In this document: positions 1 to 8,797 of the stretch, one piece after another | Layout of the letters: the number at the start of each line of letters is the position of its first letter | How positions within the stretch are numbered: the first letter of the stretch is position 1 | Assembly: GCA_900472175.1 (NCBI GenBank) | Contig: UCHD01000012.1 | Span: 227,119 to 291,118 of the forward strand | Direction of reading: 5' to 3' | Source: Hyphomicrobiales bacterium | Lineage (GTDB): Bacteria; Pseudomonadota; Alphaproteobacteria; Rhizobiales; Rhizobiaceae | Length of the DNA: 64,000 nt | Program-made: the position numbers and the translations under genes | Notes under the pieces: generated by a model | Told to the model about the DNA's origin: nothing | Seen by the model: the letters and a program-made list of their open reading frames with translations, nothing else | Databases searched by the model: none

Positions 1-130
1 GCGTGAACTGTTTTGGAAACATGGCGGCAATTTGGCACGTATGCCCCGTTATTGTCCATCCTGCCACTGAAACCTGCAACGGCGAGCGGCTAGGATTTGC
101 GTGTCTTCAACCGGCACAGGAAACAAGCTC

Positions 131-601
131 ATGACCATCCAGCATATCGATCACGCCACAATCGTACTCGAACGCAGCTTCGCCGCTACTCCGGCGGCCG
201 TCTTTGCCGCCTGGTCAGCCCGTGAGGCGCTTCTCGACTGGAGCGCGCCGGGAGAGGGGTGGGACATGGCCTACAAGGCCTTCGATTTCCGCGTTGGCCA
301 TACCGATGTCCTGACGTTCGGTCCCACCGGTGCGCAGCCTTACGTCAACACCGTGCAGTATCATGCCATCGGCGCCGATCGGTACATTCTCTATGCGAGC
401 ACCGTTTCGCACGACAGCGGCCTGCTTTTCGCCGGCACAGTCCTGCTGGAGCTTGCCCAGACCGCTGGCGGCACGGATTTCAGGCTGACCGAGACCGGCT
501 TCTACTTCGATGGTGACAGCCCTGAAGGTCACAAGGAGGGGTGGGCGGCCATGCTCGATGGCTTGACGGTCTATCTCGCCCGCGCCAGCAGTGCCGCCTG
601 A
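131..601 (+). CDS. AHSA1/SRPBCC-type ligand-binding protein
   Basis: Protein of 156 residues of the SRPBCC (START/Bet v1-like) superfamily, closest in look to the AHSA1/polyketide-cyclase group. The N-terminal stretch RSFAATPAAVFAAWSA followed by a Trp-rich segment (LLDWSAPGEGW) and the late GHKEGW segment are characteristic. The ATG at 131 is preferred over an in-frame GTG at 101 because AGGA lies about eight bases ahead of it. It precedes a glutathione S-transferase gene by 34 bases on the same strand, a common pairing in rhizobia, suggesting co-transcription. No catalytic function can be assigned; such proteins bind small hydrophobic ligands. Family assignment is fairly safe, role unknown. 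Confidence 0.8.
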   Translation: MTIQHIDHATIVLERSFAATPAAVFAAWSAREALLDWSAPGEGWDMAYKAFDFRVGHTDVLTFGPTGAQPYVNTVQYHAIGADRYILYASTVSHDSGLLFAGTVLLELAQTAGGTDFRLTETGFYFDGDSPEGHKEGWAAMLDGLTVYLARASSAA

Positions 602-635
602 AGCCCAGCATCGTTTGAACTGAGAGGATTTTGAG

Positions 636-1220
636 ATGAAATACTACTATTCGCCCGATACCTGCGCGCTTGCCGGCCATATTGCCCTGTTGGAAGCGGG
701 CTTCGAGCCTGAACTGCTCAAGGTCGATATCATGACGCGGACGATCGCCCAGCCGGGAGATTACCTCGCTGTCAATCCGAAGGGATATGTCCCGCTTCTC
801 GATATCGGCGAAGGGGTGACGCTGACGGAAACCGTGGCGATCCTGGACTGGATCGCCGAAAATACGCCCGGTCAGGCTGCGAAGAGCCCGATGGAGCGCC
901 ACCGCCGGGTCGAGATGCTGGCGTTTCTGTCCAGCGAAGTGCAAAGGCCGTTTGCCTATTCCTTCTTCCTGCCGGGAGACGAGGCCGTTGCCATGCTACG
1001 CGGCATGATCGAGGAACGCTTCGTGCTGATTGCCGGGCAGATCAGGAACGGTTTTCTGCTTGGCCAGAGGAGCGGCGTCGAGGACGGCCTGCTCTATGTG
1101 ATGTTGCGGTGGGCGCGCATGGTCGGGATGCCGGTTCCGGAGAGCCTGATCCTTTTTCGTGATGCCATGGAAGAGCGGCCAGCCGTCCGGCGCGCGCTGC
1201 GCGAGGAGGGATTGGCATAG
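636..1220 (+). CDS. Glutathione S-transferase family protein
   Basis: A 194-residue soluble protein with an N-terminal thioredoxin-like half (MKYYYSPDTCALAGHIALLEAG, a GST-type start with Ser/Cys near the active-site position) and an all-helical C-terminal half. The segment VNPKGYVPLL carries the cis-Pro glutathione-binding motif and TETVAILDWIAE the following Glu/Thr contact. Length is slightly short for a GST but complete. A GAGAGGA ribosome site lies just before the ATG. It follows the AHSA1-type gene closely and converges on hbdA, whose stop is 13 bases away. Substrate unknown. Confidence 0.85.
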   Translation: MKYYYSPDTCALAGHIALLEAGFEPELLKVDIMTRTIAQPGDYLAVNPKGYVPLLDIGEGVTLTETVAILDWIAENTPGQAAKSPMERHRRVEMLAFLSSEVQRPFAYSFFLPGDEAVAMLRGMIEERFVLIAGQIRNGFLLGQRSGVEDGLLYVMLRWARMVGMPVPESLILFRDAMEERPAVRRALREEGLA

Positions 1221-1233
1221 CTCGATCCTTCAT

Positions 1234-2106
1234 TTACCGCGTCGGAACGGGAACCTCGCCGCGGTAATCATAGAAGCCTCGGCCGGATTTGCGGCCGAGC
1301 CAGCCGGCCTCGACATATTTCACCAGCAGCGGGCAGGGGCGGTATTTCGAATCCGCCAGGCCGTCATGCAGCACCTGCATGATCGAAAGGCAGGTATCGA
1401 GGCCGATGAAATCGGCCAGCTGCAACGGACCCATCGGATGATTGGCGCCGAGCCTCATCGCCGTGTCGATGGCATCGACGCTGCCGACGCCTTCATAGAG
1501 CGTGTAGATCGCCTCGTTGATCATCGGCAAGAGGATGCGGTTGACGATGAAGGCTGGAAAATCTTCGGCAACGGTGATCGTCTTGTCCAGCGTGGCGACG
1601 AATTGCTTGGCAGTGGCGAACGTGCCTTCTTCGGTGGCAATGCCACGCACCAGTTCTACCAGCTTCATCACCGGCACCGGGTTCATGAAGTGGATGCCCA
1701 TGAAACGCTCCGGCCGGTCGGTCGCGGACGCAAGCCGCGTGATCGACAGGGAAGAGGTATTGGTGGCGAGAATGGCGTCGGCTTTCAGCACCGGACAGAC
1801 CTGGCCGTAGATCTTGCGCTTGACGCTTTCGTCCTCGGTCGCGGCTTCGATCACCAGATCCATCGGCGACAGATCATTAAGGTCGGCCGATCCTTTGATC
1901 AGCGACAGCGCTTTCTTGCGCTCCTCGTCCGTCAGCTTGCCGGAGGAAACCTGACGCGCCATGTTACCGTTGATGGTCGCAAGACCGGCTTCAACGCGGT
2001 CGGCCGAAATGTCGTAGATATGCACCTTGTAGCCGGCCGAAGCCGATACCTGGGCAATGCCGCAGCCCATTTGTCCAGCGCCCACAATTCCGACATTCTT
2101 GATCAT
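1234..2106 (-). CDS. hbdA: 3-hydroxybutyryl-CoA dehydrogenase
   Basis: A 290-residue NAD(P)-dependent dehydrogenase that interconverts acetoacetyl-CoA and 3-hydroxybutyryl-CoA in fatty-acid/polyhydroxybutyrate metabolism. The N-terminus has a Rossmann fold (VGIVGAGQMGCGIA), and HFMNPVPVMKLVE with the downstream NRILLPMINEA is the signature of the 3HCDH family, including the catalytic His of the HFMNP motif. Length matches single-function bacterial enzymes. It lies downstream of etfBA in the same direction, but two terminator-like hairpins separate them, so it may have its own promoter. The flavoprotein pair could accept electrons from acyl-CoA dehydrogenases in the same pathway. Confidence 0.93.
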   Translation of the reverse strand: MIKNVGIVGAGQMGCGIAQVSASAGYKVHIYDISADRVEAGLATINGNMARQVSSGKLTDEERKKALSLIKGSADLNDLSPMDLVIEAATEDESVKRKIYGQVCPVLKADAILATNTSSLSITRLASATDRPERFMGIHFMNPVPVMKLVELVRGIATEEGTFATAKQFVATLDKTITVAEDFPAFIVNRILLPMINEAIYTLYEGVGSVDAIDTAMRLGANHPMGPLQLADFIGLDTCLSIMQVLHDGLADSKYRPCPLLVKYVEAGWLGRKSGRGFYDYRGEVPVPTR

Positions 2107-2157
2107 CGAACCGATTTTCCATCATCCATACGAAAGGCCGATTGCGCTTCCGTTCGT

Positions 2158-2183
2158 GCAAAAAGCAAAGCCCCCGTTGGGGC
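2158..2183 (-). terminator. Terminator-like hairpin ahead of hbdA
   Basis: Read on the minus strand, GCCCCAACGGGGGC forms a five-pair GC stem with a four-base loop and is followed by TTTGCTTTTTG. It lies about 50 bases before the hbdA start codon. It could end a small RNA, attenuate hbdA, or back up the etfA terminator. Confidence 0.6.
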
Positions 2184-2283
2184 GAGGTATTTAGATGCCA
2201 GTGATAAAGGCATCGCGCCCAATTTTCCAGCCTTTATTCAAGGTGTAGGTCATTGTGGGTTAAGGAAACGCATTGCTTCTAAA
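2158..2283 (-). ncRNA. Candidate small RNA or hbdA leader
   Basis: The stretch between the etfA terminator and the hairpin at 2158-2183 carries no open frame. On the minus strand it holds a hairpin (gatgcc / ggcatc arms at 2214-2209 and 2199-2194, nine-base loop) directly before the GC-rich terminator hairpin, which is the build of a short bacterial sRNA or a 5' leader with an attenuator. A possible promoter is TTAACC, 17 bases, TGAATA on the minus strand near 2260-2230. This is inferred from structure only. Confidence 0.35.
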
Positions 2284-2317
2284 ACGAAAAACGGCCGCGC
2301 AGAATTGCGCGGCCGTT
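2284..2317 (-). terminator. Rho-independent terminator of etfBA
   Basis: A perfect 11-base inverted repeat (aacggccgcgc / gcgcggccgtt at 2290-2300 and 2307-2317) with a six-base loop. On the minus strand it is followed by TTTTTCGTTTT, and it begins 20 bases past the etfA stop codon. Confidence 0.85.
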
Positions 2318-2336
2318 GGTTGTATTCTCGAAACGC

Positions 2337-3266
2337 TTAAAGCGCTTTTTCAAGCTCCGGAAGGATGGTGAAGAGATCGCCGACGAGGCCGTAGTCGGCA
2401 ACCTGGAAGATCGGGGCTTCCTCGTCCTTGTTGATGGCGACGATGACTTTCGAGTCCTTCATGCCGGCCAGATGCTGGATCGCACCGGAAATGCCGACAG
2501 CGATGTAGAGCTGCGGGGCAACGACCTTGCCGGTCTGGCCAACCTGCCAGTCGTTCGGGGCATAACCGGCGTCGACCGCAGCGCGCGAGGCGCCGACGGC
2601 TGCACCGAGCTTGTCGGCCACCGGCAGGATGACTTCCTGGAACTTTTCCGAGGACCCGAGTGCGCGGCCGCCGGAGATGATGATCTTGGCAGACGTCAGT
2701 TCCGGACGGTCCGACGAGGACAGCGCGTCCTTGACGAAGGTCGAGAGGCCCGGATTGGCAGACGCCGAAATGGTCTCGACCGATGCCGAGCCGCCTTCGG
2801 CTGCCGAGGCAAACGAGGCCGTGCGCACGGTGATCACCTTCTTGGCTTCACCGGACTGCACCGTCTGGATGGCGTTGCCGGCATAGATCGGCCGCTTGAA
2901 CGTGTCTGCCGAAACCACTTCGGTGATTTCCGAGATCTGCGCGACATCTAGCAGGGCTGCAACACGCGGCAAAACGTTCTTGCCGGTCGACGTGGCGGCC
3001 GAAATGATGGTGTCGTAGGAGCCGGCCAGCGAGACGATCAGGGCGGCCAGCGGCTCGGCCAGATTGTTGGCAAGATCACCGCTTTCGGCCAGCAGTACCT
3101 TGGAAACACCGGACAGTTTTGCGGCGGCATCGGCTGCAGCCTTGGCGCCAGAGCCTGCTACCAGCACATGCACGTCGCCACCAATCTTGGCGGCAGCCGT
3201 CAGCGCCTTGGCGGTCTGGTCGGAAAGCGTTGCGTTGTCGTGGTCAGCCAGAAGAAGAATGGCCAT
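2337..3266 (-). CDS. etfA: Electron transfer flavoprotein, alpha subunit
   Basis: A 309-residue alpha subunit of the FAD/AMP-containing electron transfer flavoprotein, which shuttles electrons from acyl-CoA and related dehydrogenases to ETF:ubiquinone oxidoreductase. The C-terminal FAD domain is clear: [12 protein letters not shown], then [12 protein letters not shown], then [23 protein letters not shown], and the ending [18 protein letters not shown]. It lies 23 bases downstream of etfB on the same strand with GGGAG before its ATG, and a strong terminator follows, so etfBA forms a transcription unit. Length and motifs are typical of the housekeeping ETF rather than the nitrogen-fixation FixB type. 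Confidence 0.97.
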   Translation of the reverse strand: MAILLLADHDNATLSDQTAKALTAAAKIGGDVHVLVAGSGAKAAADAAAKLSGVSKVLLAESGDLANNLAEPLAALIVSLAGSYDTIISAATSTGKNVLPRVAALLDVAQISEITEVVSADTFKRPIYAGNAIQTVQSGEAKKVITVRTASFASAAEGGSASVETISASANPGLSTFVKDALSSSDRPELTSAKIIISGGRALGSSEKFQEVILPVADKLGAAVGASRAAVDAGYAPNDWQVGQTGKVVAPQLYIAVGISGAIQHLAGMKDSKVIVAINKDEEAPIFQVADYGLVGDLFTILPELEKAL

Positions 3267-3289
3267 ATGTAATACTCCCTTTCTGGACC

Positions 3290-4039
3290 TTAAAGCACGC
3301 CGGCTTCGTTCTTGAGCTTGTCGACCAGTTCGGCGACGGTCTTGACCTTGATGCCGGCCTTGCGGCCACCCGGCTCTTCGGTCTTCAGAACTTTCAGGCG
3401 CGGCGCGGTATCGACGCCGAAGTCCGCCGGGCTCTTCTTGTCGAGCGGCTTCTTCTTGGCCTTCATGATGTTCGGCAGCGAGGCATAGCGCGGCTCGTTC
3501 AAACGCAGGTCGGTGGTCACCACCGCTGGCAGCTTGATCTCGATGGTCTGCAGGCCGCCATCGACTTCGCGGGTAACCGCAGCCTTGCCATCGCCAAGCT
3601 CGATCTTCGAGGCAAACGTGCCCTGGGCCCAGCCGAGCAGCGCCGACAGCATCTGGCCAGTCTGGTTGCTGTCGTCATCGATCGCCTGCTTGCCGACGAT
3701 GATCAGGCCAGGCTGTTCGGCTTCCGCCACGCCCTTGATGATCTTGGCGACAGCCAAAGGCTCGACCGCATCGTCGGTCTCGACCAGGATCGCCCGGTCG
3801 GCGCCCATGGCAAGAGCGGTGCGCAAGGTCTCTTCGGCCTTGGCCGGGCCAACGGAGACGACGACGACTTCCTCGACCTTGCCGGCTTCCTTCAGCCGCA
3901 GCGCTTCCTCGACCGAAATCTCGTCGAACGGGTTCATCGACATCTTCACATTGGCAAGCTCGACCCCCGTGCCATCCGGCTTGACCCGGATCTTCACGTT
4001 GTAGTCGACGACACGCTTGACGGTGACCAGAACTTTCAT
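3290..4039 (-). CDS. etfB: Electron transfer flavoprotein, beta subunit
   Basis: A 249-residue beta subunit with the AMP-binding fold. Diagnostic segments are [27 protein letters not shown] at the start, [17 protein letters not shown], the ETF-beta signature [39 protein letters not shown] around residues 160-200, and a Lys-rich tail. It pairs with EtfA encoded just downstream. AAGGA precedes the start codon. The 276 bases upstream of it are non-coding and probably contain the operon promoter. Function is secure from the family; the electron donors used here are not shown. Confidence 0.97.
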   Translation of the reverse strand: MKVLVTVKRVVDYNVKIRVKPDGTGVELANVKMSMNPFDEISVEEALRLKEAGKVEEVVVVSVGPAKAEETLRTALAMGADRAILVETDDAVEPLAVAKIIKGVAEAEQPGLIIVGKQAIDDDSNQTGQMLSALLGWAQGTFASKIELGDGKAAVTREVDGGLQTIEIKLPAVVTTDLRLNEPRYASLPNIMKAKKKPLDKKSPADFGVDTAPRLKVLKTEEPGGRKAGIKVKTVAELVDKLKNEAGVL

Positions 4040-4315
4040 GATGTCCTTCCTTACGAAACGTTTGCGAGAAAATGCGCTTTAACGCGGCGGTCTGATTGTC
4101 GGTTGGCGACATCGATACGCGTTTTTTCTCCAATTACAATCTTTGCCCGTTGCTCCTCCGCAAGATTGCCATGGGAAAAATACTGACGTTTACGTGCGCG
4201 TCAATATTAAATCGGAAGAATGCAATCATCTTCTGCCTCCTGCCGGTAGAAGCGCGTTGTTAACCCGCTATTTTCAAAAGGATATTGCAGAATTTTCGCC
4301 GTTAATCGGCCAAGA

Positions 4316-5110
4316 TCAGGTGGGCCTGCCCCATGGTGTGGGTTTCTTGATCGCCGGGGCAACAACAGGCGGTGCGTCAGCCGTTGCTGCTTCAACATGC
4401 CGCACGGCGCGTGGCGTGACGATCGTGCGGTCGAACAGCGGTACGTCGCGGCGTCGCAAAATGACCACCAGGATCAGCCCGGCGATGATGCCGCCGACAT
4501 GCGCACCCCACGACACGTCGCCTTGCGGGTCGATGAGCACCATGAAAAACTGCTGGCCGATCCAAAGTGCCAGTGGAATGAAGGCGGGCAGGGGCAGCGG
4601 AATGCGGAACAGCACCAGCACCCAGACGCGTACCTTCGGATGCAGCAGGAAATAGGCGGCGACGACGCCGGAAATGGCGCCCGATGCGCCGATCAGCGGT
4701 GCCTGCGATTCCGTGTTGATCAGGCCATGCGTCAGCGCGCCGGCGGCTGCACAGAGAAGATAGAAGATCAGGAAGCGGAAATGCCCCAGCGCATCCTCGA
4801 CATTGTCGCCGAACACCCAAAGGAACAGCATGTTACCGGCCAGATGCCAAAAATCACCATGCAGGAAAGAGTAGGTGAGATAGGTGGCGTCATCGGGAAC
4901 CAGCACGAGGTTCGGCGCCAGATGCGCATAGTCGAAGGCGATGGCCGGAATATAACCCAGGCCCATCGTCGCTGCATTGGTGAATTCTTCCGGCACCAGC
5001 AGCGGCCCGGTCAGCAGCCAGACCAGAGTATTGACGATGATCAGGCTGATCGTGACATACTGGACCTTGATATGCTTGAGGGAATTCGCGTCGTGCAGCG
5101 GTATGAACAT
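4316..5110 (-). CDS. Rhomboid family intramembrane serine protease
   Basis: A 264-residue polytopic membrane protein with about six transmembrane helices. The catalytic dyad is visible: Ser143 in GASGAISG and His204 in WGAHVGG. HGDFWHLAGNMLFLWVFG (residues 84-101) is the conserved helix-2 HxxxN region. After the last membrane helix a roughly 50-residue polar, Pro/Arg-rich tail faces the cytoplasm. Rhomboids cut single-pass membrane proteins within the bilayer; the substrate is unknown. It shares strand with the neighbouring adenosyltransferase gene 54 bases upstream. No strong ribosome site is visible at this ATG, so the start is the least certain element. Confidence 0.92.
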   Translation of the reverse strand: MFIPLHDANSLKHIKVQYVTISLIIVNTLVWLLTGPLLVPEEFTNAATMGLGYIPAIAFDYAHLAPNLVLVPDDATYLTYSFLHGDFWHLAGNMLFLWVFGDNVEDALGHFRFLIFYLLCAAAGALTHGLINTESQAPLIGASGAISGVVAAYFLLHPKVRVWVLVLFRIPLPLPAFIPLALWIGQQFFMVLIDPQGDVSWGAHVGGIIAGLILVVILRRRDVPLFDRTIVTPRAVRHVEAATADAPPVVAPAIKKPTPWGRPT

Positions 5111-5164
5111 AGGCGCGTTGGTCCCTCGAAGCGGTGATCAGCGTCAAGCTTATCTGTTTTTAGC

Positions 5165-5743
5165 TTACCTGTTTTTCCCGGGAACCCATAGCACATCCGA
5201 CTTGCCCTTTTCATTGCTCCAGCGAGCCGCGACGAAGAGGAAATCCGAGAGCCTGTTGATATATTCCAGCGCAGGGGCGCTGACGATCTCGCCGTCCATC
5301 CGGGCAAGCTCCACCATCAGCCGCTCGGCCCGCCGGGCAACGGTGCGGGCGATGTGCAAGGTGGCGGCAGCGCCGCTACCGCCGGGCAGCACGAACGAGC
5401 GCAACGGATCGAGGTCGGCGTTTAGCGCGTCGATTTCGGCTTCCAGCCGGCTCACCTGCGCGGCGATGATCCGCAACGGCTCATAGGCCAGCGTTTCGCC
5501 GGTATCGGGTGTGGAAAGATCAGCGCCAAGGTCGAACAGGTCGTTCTGGATGCGCATCAGCATCGCGTCGAGCGTGGCGAGTTCCTGCGTGTGCTGGCGT
5601 GCCAGCCCGATAAAGGAATTGGTCTCGTCGATCGTGCCATAGGCATCGACGCGCAGGTCGCTTTTCAGGCGGCGCGGGCCGGTGGCCAACCCTGTCGTGC
5701 CATCGTCGCCTGTCTTGGTGTAGATCTTGTTGAGTTTGACCAT
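5165..5743 (-). CDS. Cob(I)alamin adenosyltransferase, PduO type
   Basis: A 192-residue ATP:cob(I)yrinic acid a,c-diamide/cobalamin adenosyltransferase of the PduO family, which makes adenosylcobalamin. The ATP-binding N-terminus KIYTKTGDDGTTGLATG and RVDAYGTIDETNSFIGLA are present, as is the second family motif FVLPGGSGAAATLHIARTVARRAER with its conserved Arg/Glu residues. It starts three bases after the stop of the small HIG1-like gene, so the two are co-transcribed. Placement between a HIG1-type gene and etfBA recurs in rhizobia. Confidence 0.94.
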   Translation of the reverse strand: MVKLNKIYTKTGDDGTTGLATGPRRLKSDLRVDAYGTIDETNSFIGLARQHTQELATLDAMLMRIQNDLFDLGADLSTPDTGETLAYEPLRIIAAQVSRLEAEIDALNADLDPLRSFVLPGGSGAAATLHIARTVARRAERLMVELARMDGEIVSAPALEYINRLSDFLFVAARWSNEKGKSDVLWVPGKNR

Positions 5744-5746
5744 CGC

Positions 5747-5944
5747 TCAGCGGCCGCCGCCGGTGAGCCACAGGGTCAGCATGATCAGGACGATCGCGAC
5801 CGCTTGCAGAAACACGCGGGCCTGCATCAGCTTGTTGGATGTATTGCCATCGCCGCCCTTGGCCATATGGACGAGGCCGCGAACGAGAACGATGGCGACG
5901 AGGCCCATGACGAGCAATGTCAAACCGGTGAGAAAACTATGCAT
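5747..5944 (-). CDS. Twin-transmembrane (HIG1-like) protein
   Basis: A 65-residue protein with two membrane helices (about residues 5-27 and 45-62) joined by a short loop containing HMAKGGDGNTSNKLMQARV. This two-helix hairpin with a GxxxxNKLMxxRV loop is the HIG1/hypoxia-induced small membrane protein pattern, related in eukaryotes to respiratory supercomplex factors. It is immediately upstream of, and almost touching, the adenosyltransferase gene. A role in respiratory chain assembly is possible by family analogy only. Confidence 0.82.
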   Translation of the reverse strand: MHSFLTGLTLLVMGLVAIVLVRGLVHMAKGGDGNTSNKLMQARVFLQAVAIVLIMLTLWLTGGGR

Positions 5945-5967
5945 GTGACTTACCCTTGCCTTTCAGC

Positions 5968-6801
5968 TCAGCCGAGGCGGCCAATGAAATGATAGAACAG
6001 CCCGGCCGGCAGCAGTTTCTTCAAAAGCGCACCGTGTTTGGCCGGCTGCGTCACGATGTAATGCGGCTTCGGCTTCTTCGCGGTCAATGCGCGTTTCAGC
6101 GCAGCATACACCGCATCGGGCTCGAGCTTGCCCTTCGCCGGCCTGCTCTCACCCTTCAACCGTCGCAACTGCTTTTCGTATTCCACCGCATGCACCGATC
6201 CCTTGAGATCGATGAAGCGCTCGATGTTGACGAGCGCGTTGGCGGTAAAGCGCGACGTGATCGGCCCCGGTTCGATCAGGCTTACCTCGATACCGCTGCC
6301 TTCAAGCTCCATGCGCATGGTGAGTGTCAGGCCTTCCAGGGCGAATTTCGACGCATTATACGCGCCGCGCCACTTATAGGGAACAATTCCCAGGATAGAT
6401 GAGCACTGGACGATGCGTCCGTGGCCCTGCGCCCGCATCGCCGGGATGACCCGCCGCGTCAGGTCGTGCCAGCCGATGACATTGGTTTCCATCTGCAGCC
6501 GCAGCGCTTCCACCGGCAGGTCCTCGACTGCACCCGCCTGGCCATAGGCGCCGTTGTTGAACAGGGCATCCAGTCTGCCGCCGGTGCGGGCAAACACGTC
6601 ATCCACAAGTTTGGATATGGTGTCCGGTTTGGTATAATCCATCAGGAAGGCTTCGATGCCGTCGTTTTCGAGTGCAGTCAAATCCTCCGCCTTCCGGACC
6701 GTGGCAAAGACCCGCCAGCCGTCCTTCAGGAGCGCGCGGGCGCACCAGGCACCGATGCCGGACGAGCAGCCGGTGACGATTATCGAGGGACGATCGGTCA
6801 T
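5968..6801 (-). CDS. Short-chain dehydrogenase/reductase
   Basis: A 277-residue classical SDR. The nucleotide motif is TGCSSGIGAWCARAL (residues 10-24), followed by the NNGAYGQAG motif, Ser of SSILG and the catalytic YNASKFALEG. The long C-terminal extension after the catalytic Tyr-Lys and the ending YHFIGRLG are typical of SDRs annotated as short-chain oxidoreductases of lipid or retinol-like substrates. It is the first gene of the minus-strand run that continues with the HIG1-like gene 23 bases later. It is transcribed away from the yihY-type gene. Substrate unknown. Confidence 0.9.
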   Translation of the reverse strand: MTDRPSIIVTGCSSGIGAWCARALLKDGWRVFATVRKAEDLTALENDGIEAFLMDYTKPDTISKLVDDVFARTGGRLDALFNNGAYGQAGAVEDLPVEALRLQMETNVIGWHDLTRRVIPAMRAQGHGRIVQCSSILGIVPYKWRGAYNASKFALEGLTLTMRMELEGSGIEVSLIEPGPITSRFTANALVNIERFIDLKGSVHAVEYEKQLRRLKGESRPAKGKLEPDAVYAALKRALTAKKPKPHYIVTQPAKHGALLKKLLPAGLFYHFIGRLG

Positions 6802-6894
6802 AATGGATTGTTTCCTGTAGAAATTGCCGCCCGGTTTCCCATATTCAGGAGCGGGTTACAATCGCAGTCGCATGGTCAGACAGTTGGAGAGAGA

Positions 6895-7827
6895 ATGCCG
6901 GCCTTCATTCGCATAGCCTGGAAGGTCGTCTTCGATGCCGTCTGGCATTTCAGTGAAGACGATGGCTGGGCCATGGCGAGCCATGTGGCGCTCTCCACTC
7001 TGCTGGCGATCTTTCCGTTTCTGATCTTCGGTACCGCGCTCGGCAGCTTTCTGGGGGCTGACCAATTCGCAACGACAGCTGTCCATTTCATTTTCGATAC
7101 CTGGCCGGAATCGATCGCCAAGCCGATTTCCGATGAGGTCGTGCGGGTTCTGACCATCCCACGCGGCGGCCTGCTGACGGTGTCGGTCTTGGCGGCCGCC
7201 TATTTCGCCTCCAATGGCGTCGAGGCGCTGCGTGTCTCGCTCAACCGCGCTTACCGGGTTGCCGAAAGCCGGCAGTGGTACAAGACACGGGTTGCAAGTC
7301 TCGCCTTCGTTCTGGCTGGCGTTTTGGTACTGGCAATGGTCAGCCTGCTGCTTGTCGCGGTGCCGCTCGCCGTCCGCTATGCCGGAACCTATCTACCGTG
7401 GTTCAACGGCCTCCTGACCATGATCGACAGCTGGAGCCTTGTCGGCGTGTTCGTCATGCTGGCCACCGGCCTCATCGTCAGCCATCTCTGGCTGCCGGAT
7501 GGCCGCCGCAAGATCATGGATGTCCTGCCGGGCATCATCCTGACGCTGGTTGCCTGGTCGGTCGGTGCCTATGTCTTTGCGTCCTACATCACCACCTTCG
7601 CCACCTACGTCTCCACCTATGCCGGCCTCGCCTCGATCATGATCGCGCTGGTCTTTCTCTACATCGTCGGGGTCATCTTCATTCTCGGTGCCGAAATCAA
7701 CGCGGCGATCATGAAATACAAGGTCAAGCGCATGGTCATCCGCCACATCATGGGGCGCAGACAGGAGGAGGTGAAGGTGGAAACAGCACCAGAGGAGGCT
7801 GAGCCCCCCCGGCAAAACGTCCTATAG
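6895..7827 (+). CDS. YihY/BrkB family inner-membrane protein
   Basis: A 310-residue membrane protein of the YihY/virulence factor BrkB family. The start MPAFIRIAWKVVFDAVWHFSEDDGWAMASHVALSTLLAIFPFLIFGTALGSFLG is diagnostic; about six transmembrane segments follow, then a short charged tail. The ATG at 6895 follows GGAGAGAGA; the frame stays open upstream, but that part overlaps the divergent SDR gene and has no family similarity. The family is not an RNase despite older naming, and its function is unresolved. Its stop overlaps that of the convergent gluQRS gene by six bases. Confidence 0.9.
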   Translation: MPAFIRIAWKVVFDAVWHFSEDDGWAMASHVALSTLLAIFPFLIFGTALGSFLGADQFATTAVHFIFDTWPESIAKPISDEVVRVLTIPRGGLLTVSVLAAAYFASNGVEALRVSLNRAYRVAESRQWYKTRVASLAFVLAGVLVLAMVSLLLVAVPLAVRYAGTYLPWFNGLLTMIDSWSLVGVFVMLATGLIVSHLWLPDGRRKIMDVLPGIILTLVAWSVGAYVFASYITTFATYVSTYAGLASIMIALVFLYIVGVIFILGAEINAAIMKYKVKRMVIRHIMGRRQEEVKVETAPEEAEPPRQNVL

Positions 7828-8709
7828 GATCATCGCCTTTATATCGTTAGGCGTCCTACCCGCGTCGCGAAATGCGGCGATACCGGTATCCCGGTTGCTC
7901 TTCGACAGTTTTCGTCCATCCGGACCCAAGATCAATCGGTGGTGGTGATAGACCGGCTCTGGTAGGCCCAGCAGGCCTTGCAGCAGGCGGTGTACGGATG
8001 TTGCGTGGAAGAGATCGTTGCCCCGGACCACGTGGCTCACCCCCTGCAGCGCATCGTCCAGTGTCACCGCCAGATGATAGCTCGATGGCGCATCCGAGCG
8101 CGACAGCACGACATCGCCCCAGGCGGCCGGATCAGCTGCGATCACACCGGTTTGTCCATCTGGACCGGCGCCGTTCTCCTGCCACGTCAAAGGTGCCTCC
8201 AGTTCGGCCGATGCCCTCGCCATGTCCAGCCGCCATGCATGCGGCTTGCCACTGGCCAGCAAACGTTGCCGGGCATCGGCCGAAAGCAACCTTTCCTCAC
8301 CCGGATAAAGCGGCGCGCCATCCGGATCGCGCGGCCAGCTTTTTCCATTTGCCTCGAAGTCCGCAACCGCAGCCTTGATCGCGCCGCGGGTCAAAAAGGC
8401 CGGATAGACGAGGCTCCTATCTATCAACTGGCCGAGCGCCTCCCGGTAAAGATCGAGATGCTCCGATTGCCGCCGCGTGGGTTTTTCCCAGTCGAGCCCC
8501 AGCCATTCCAGGTCTTTGACGATCCCGGCTTCGAATTCCGGCGTGCACCGGGCAATATCGATATCTTCGATCCGCAGCAGGAAGCGCCCGCGCTCTGCCT
8601 TGGCCATGTCATGATTGAGAATGGCCGAGAGCGCGTGGCCAAGATGAAGCTGGCCGTTCGGGCTGGGCGCGAACCGGAACACCGGTTGTTTTGACACAGT
8701 CTTGTTCAT
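7822..8709 (-). CDS. gluQRS: Glutamyl-Q tRNA(Asp) synthetase
   Basis: A 295-residue truncated GluRS paralogue that attaches glutamate to queuosine at the wobble position of tRNA(Asp). The class I motifs are intact: FAPSPNGQLHLGHALSA (HIGH type, residues 13-29) and GRKLSKSNRD (KMSKS type), and there is no anticodon-binding domain. ATG at 8709 is chosen: AAGAAGAAA lies ahead of it and the protein then begins just before the HIGH motif. The region corresponding to the zinc site of the E. coli enzyme reads LVYPAFLTRG and lacks cysteines, so this member is apparently zinc-free. Confidence 0.93.
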   Translation of the reverse strand: MNKTVSKQPVFRFAPSPNGQLHLGHALSAILNHDMAKAERGRFLLRIEDIDIARCTPEFEAGIVKDLEWLGLDWEKPTRRQSEHLDLYREALGQLIDRSLVYPAFLTRGAIKAAVADFEANGKSWPRDPDGAPLYPGEERLLSADARQRLLASGKPHAWRLDMARASAELEAPLTWQENGAGPDGQTGVIAADPAAWGDVVLSRSDAPSSYHLAVTLDDALQGVSHVVRGNDLFHATSVHRLLQGLLGLPEPVYHHHRLILGPDGRKLSKSNRDTGIAAFRDAGRTPNDIKAMIL

Positions 8710-8797
8710 AATTTCTTCTTGGCATGGAAGCGTACTTCCGGCCATCGATTTTGCCCTTATATAACCCCAACGCCGATGGCACAGCGGAGGGCTCAAG

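Noticed and set aside
1..130. Possible gene end or promoter at the window start
   Set aside because: Too short to judge; no stop-linked frame or clear promoter boxes can be supported.
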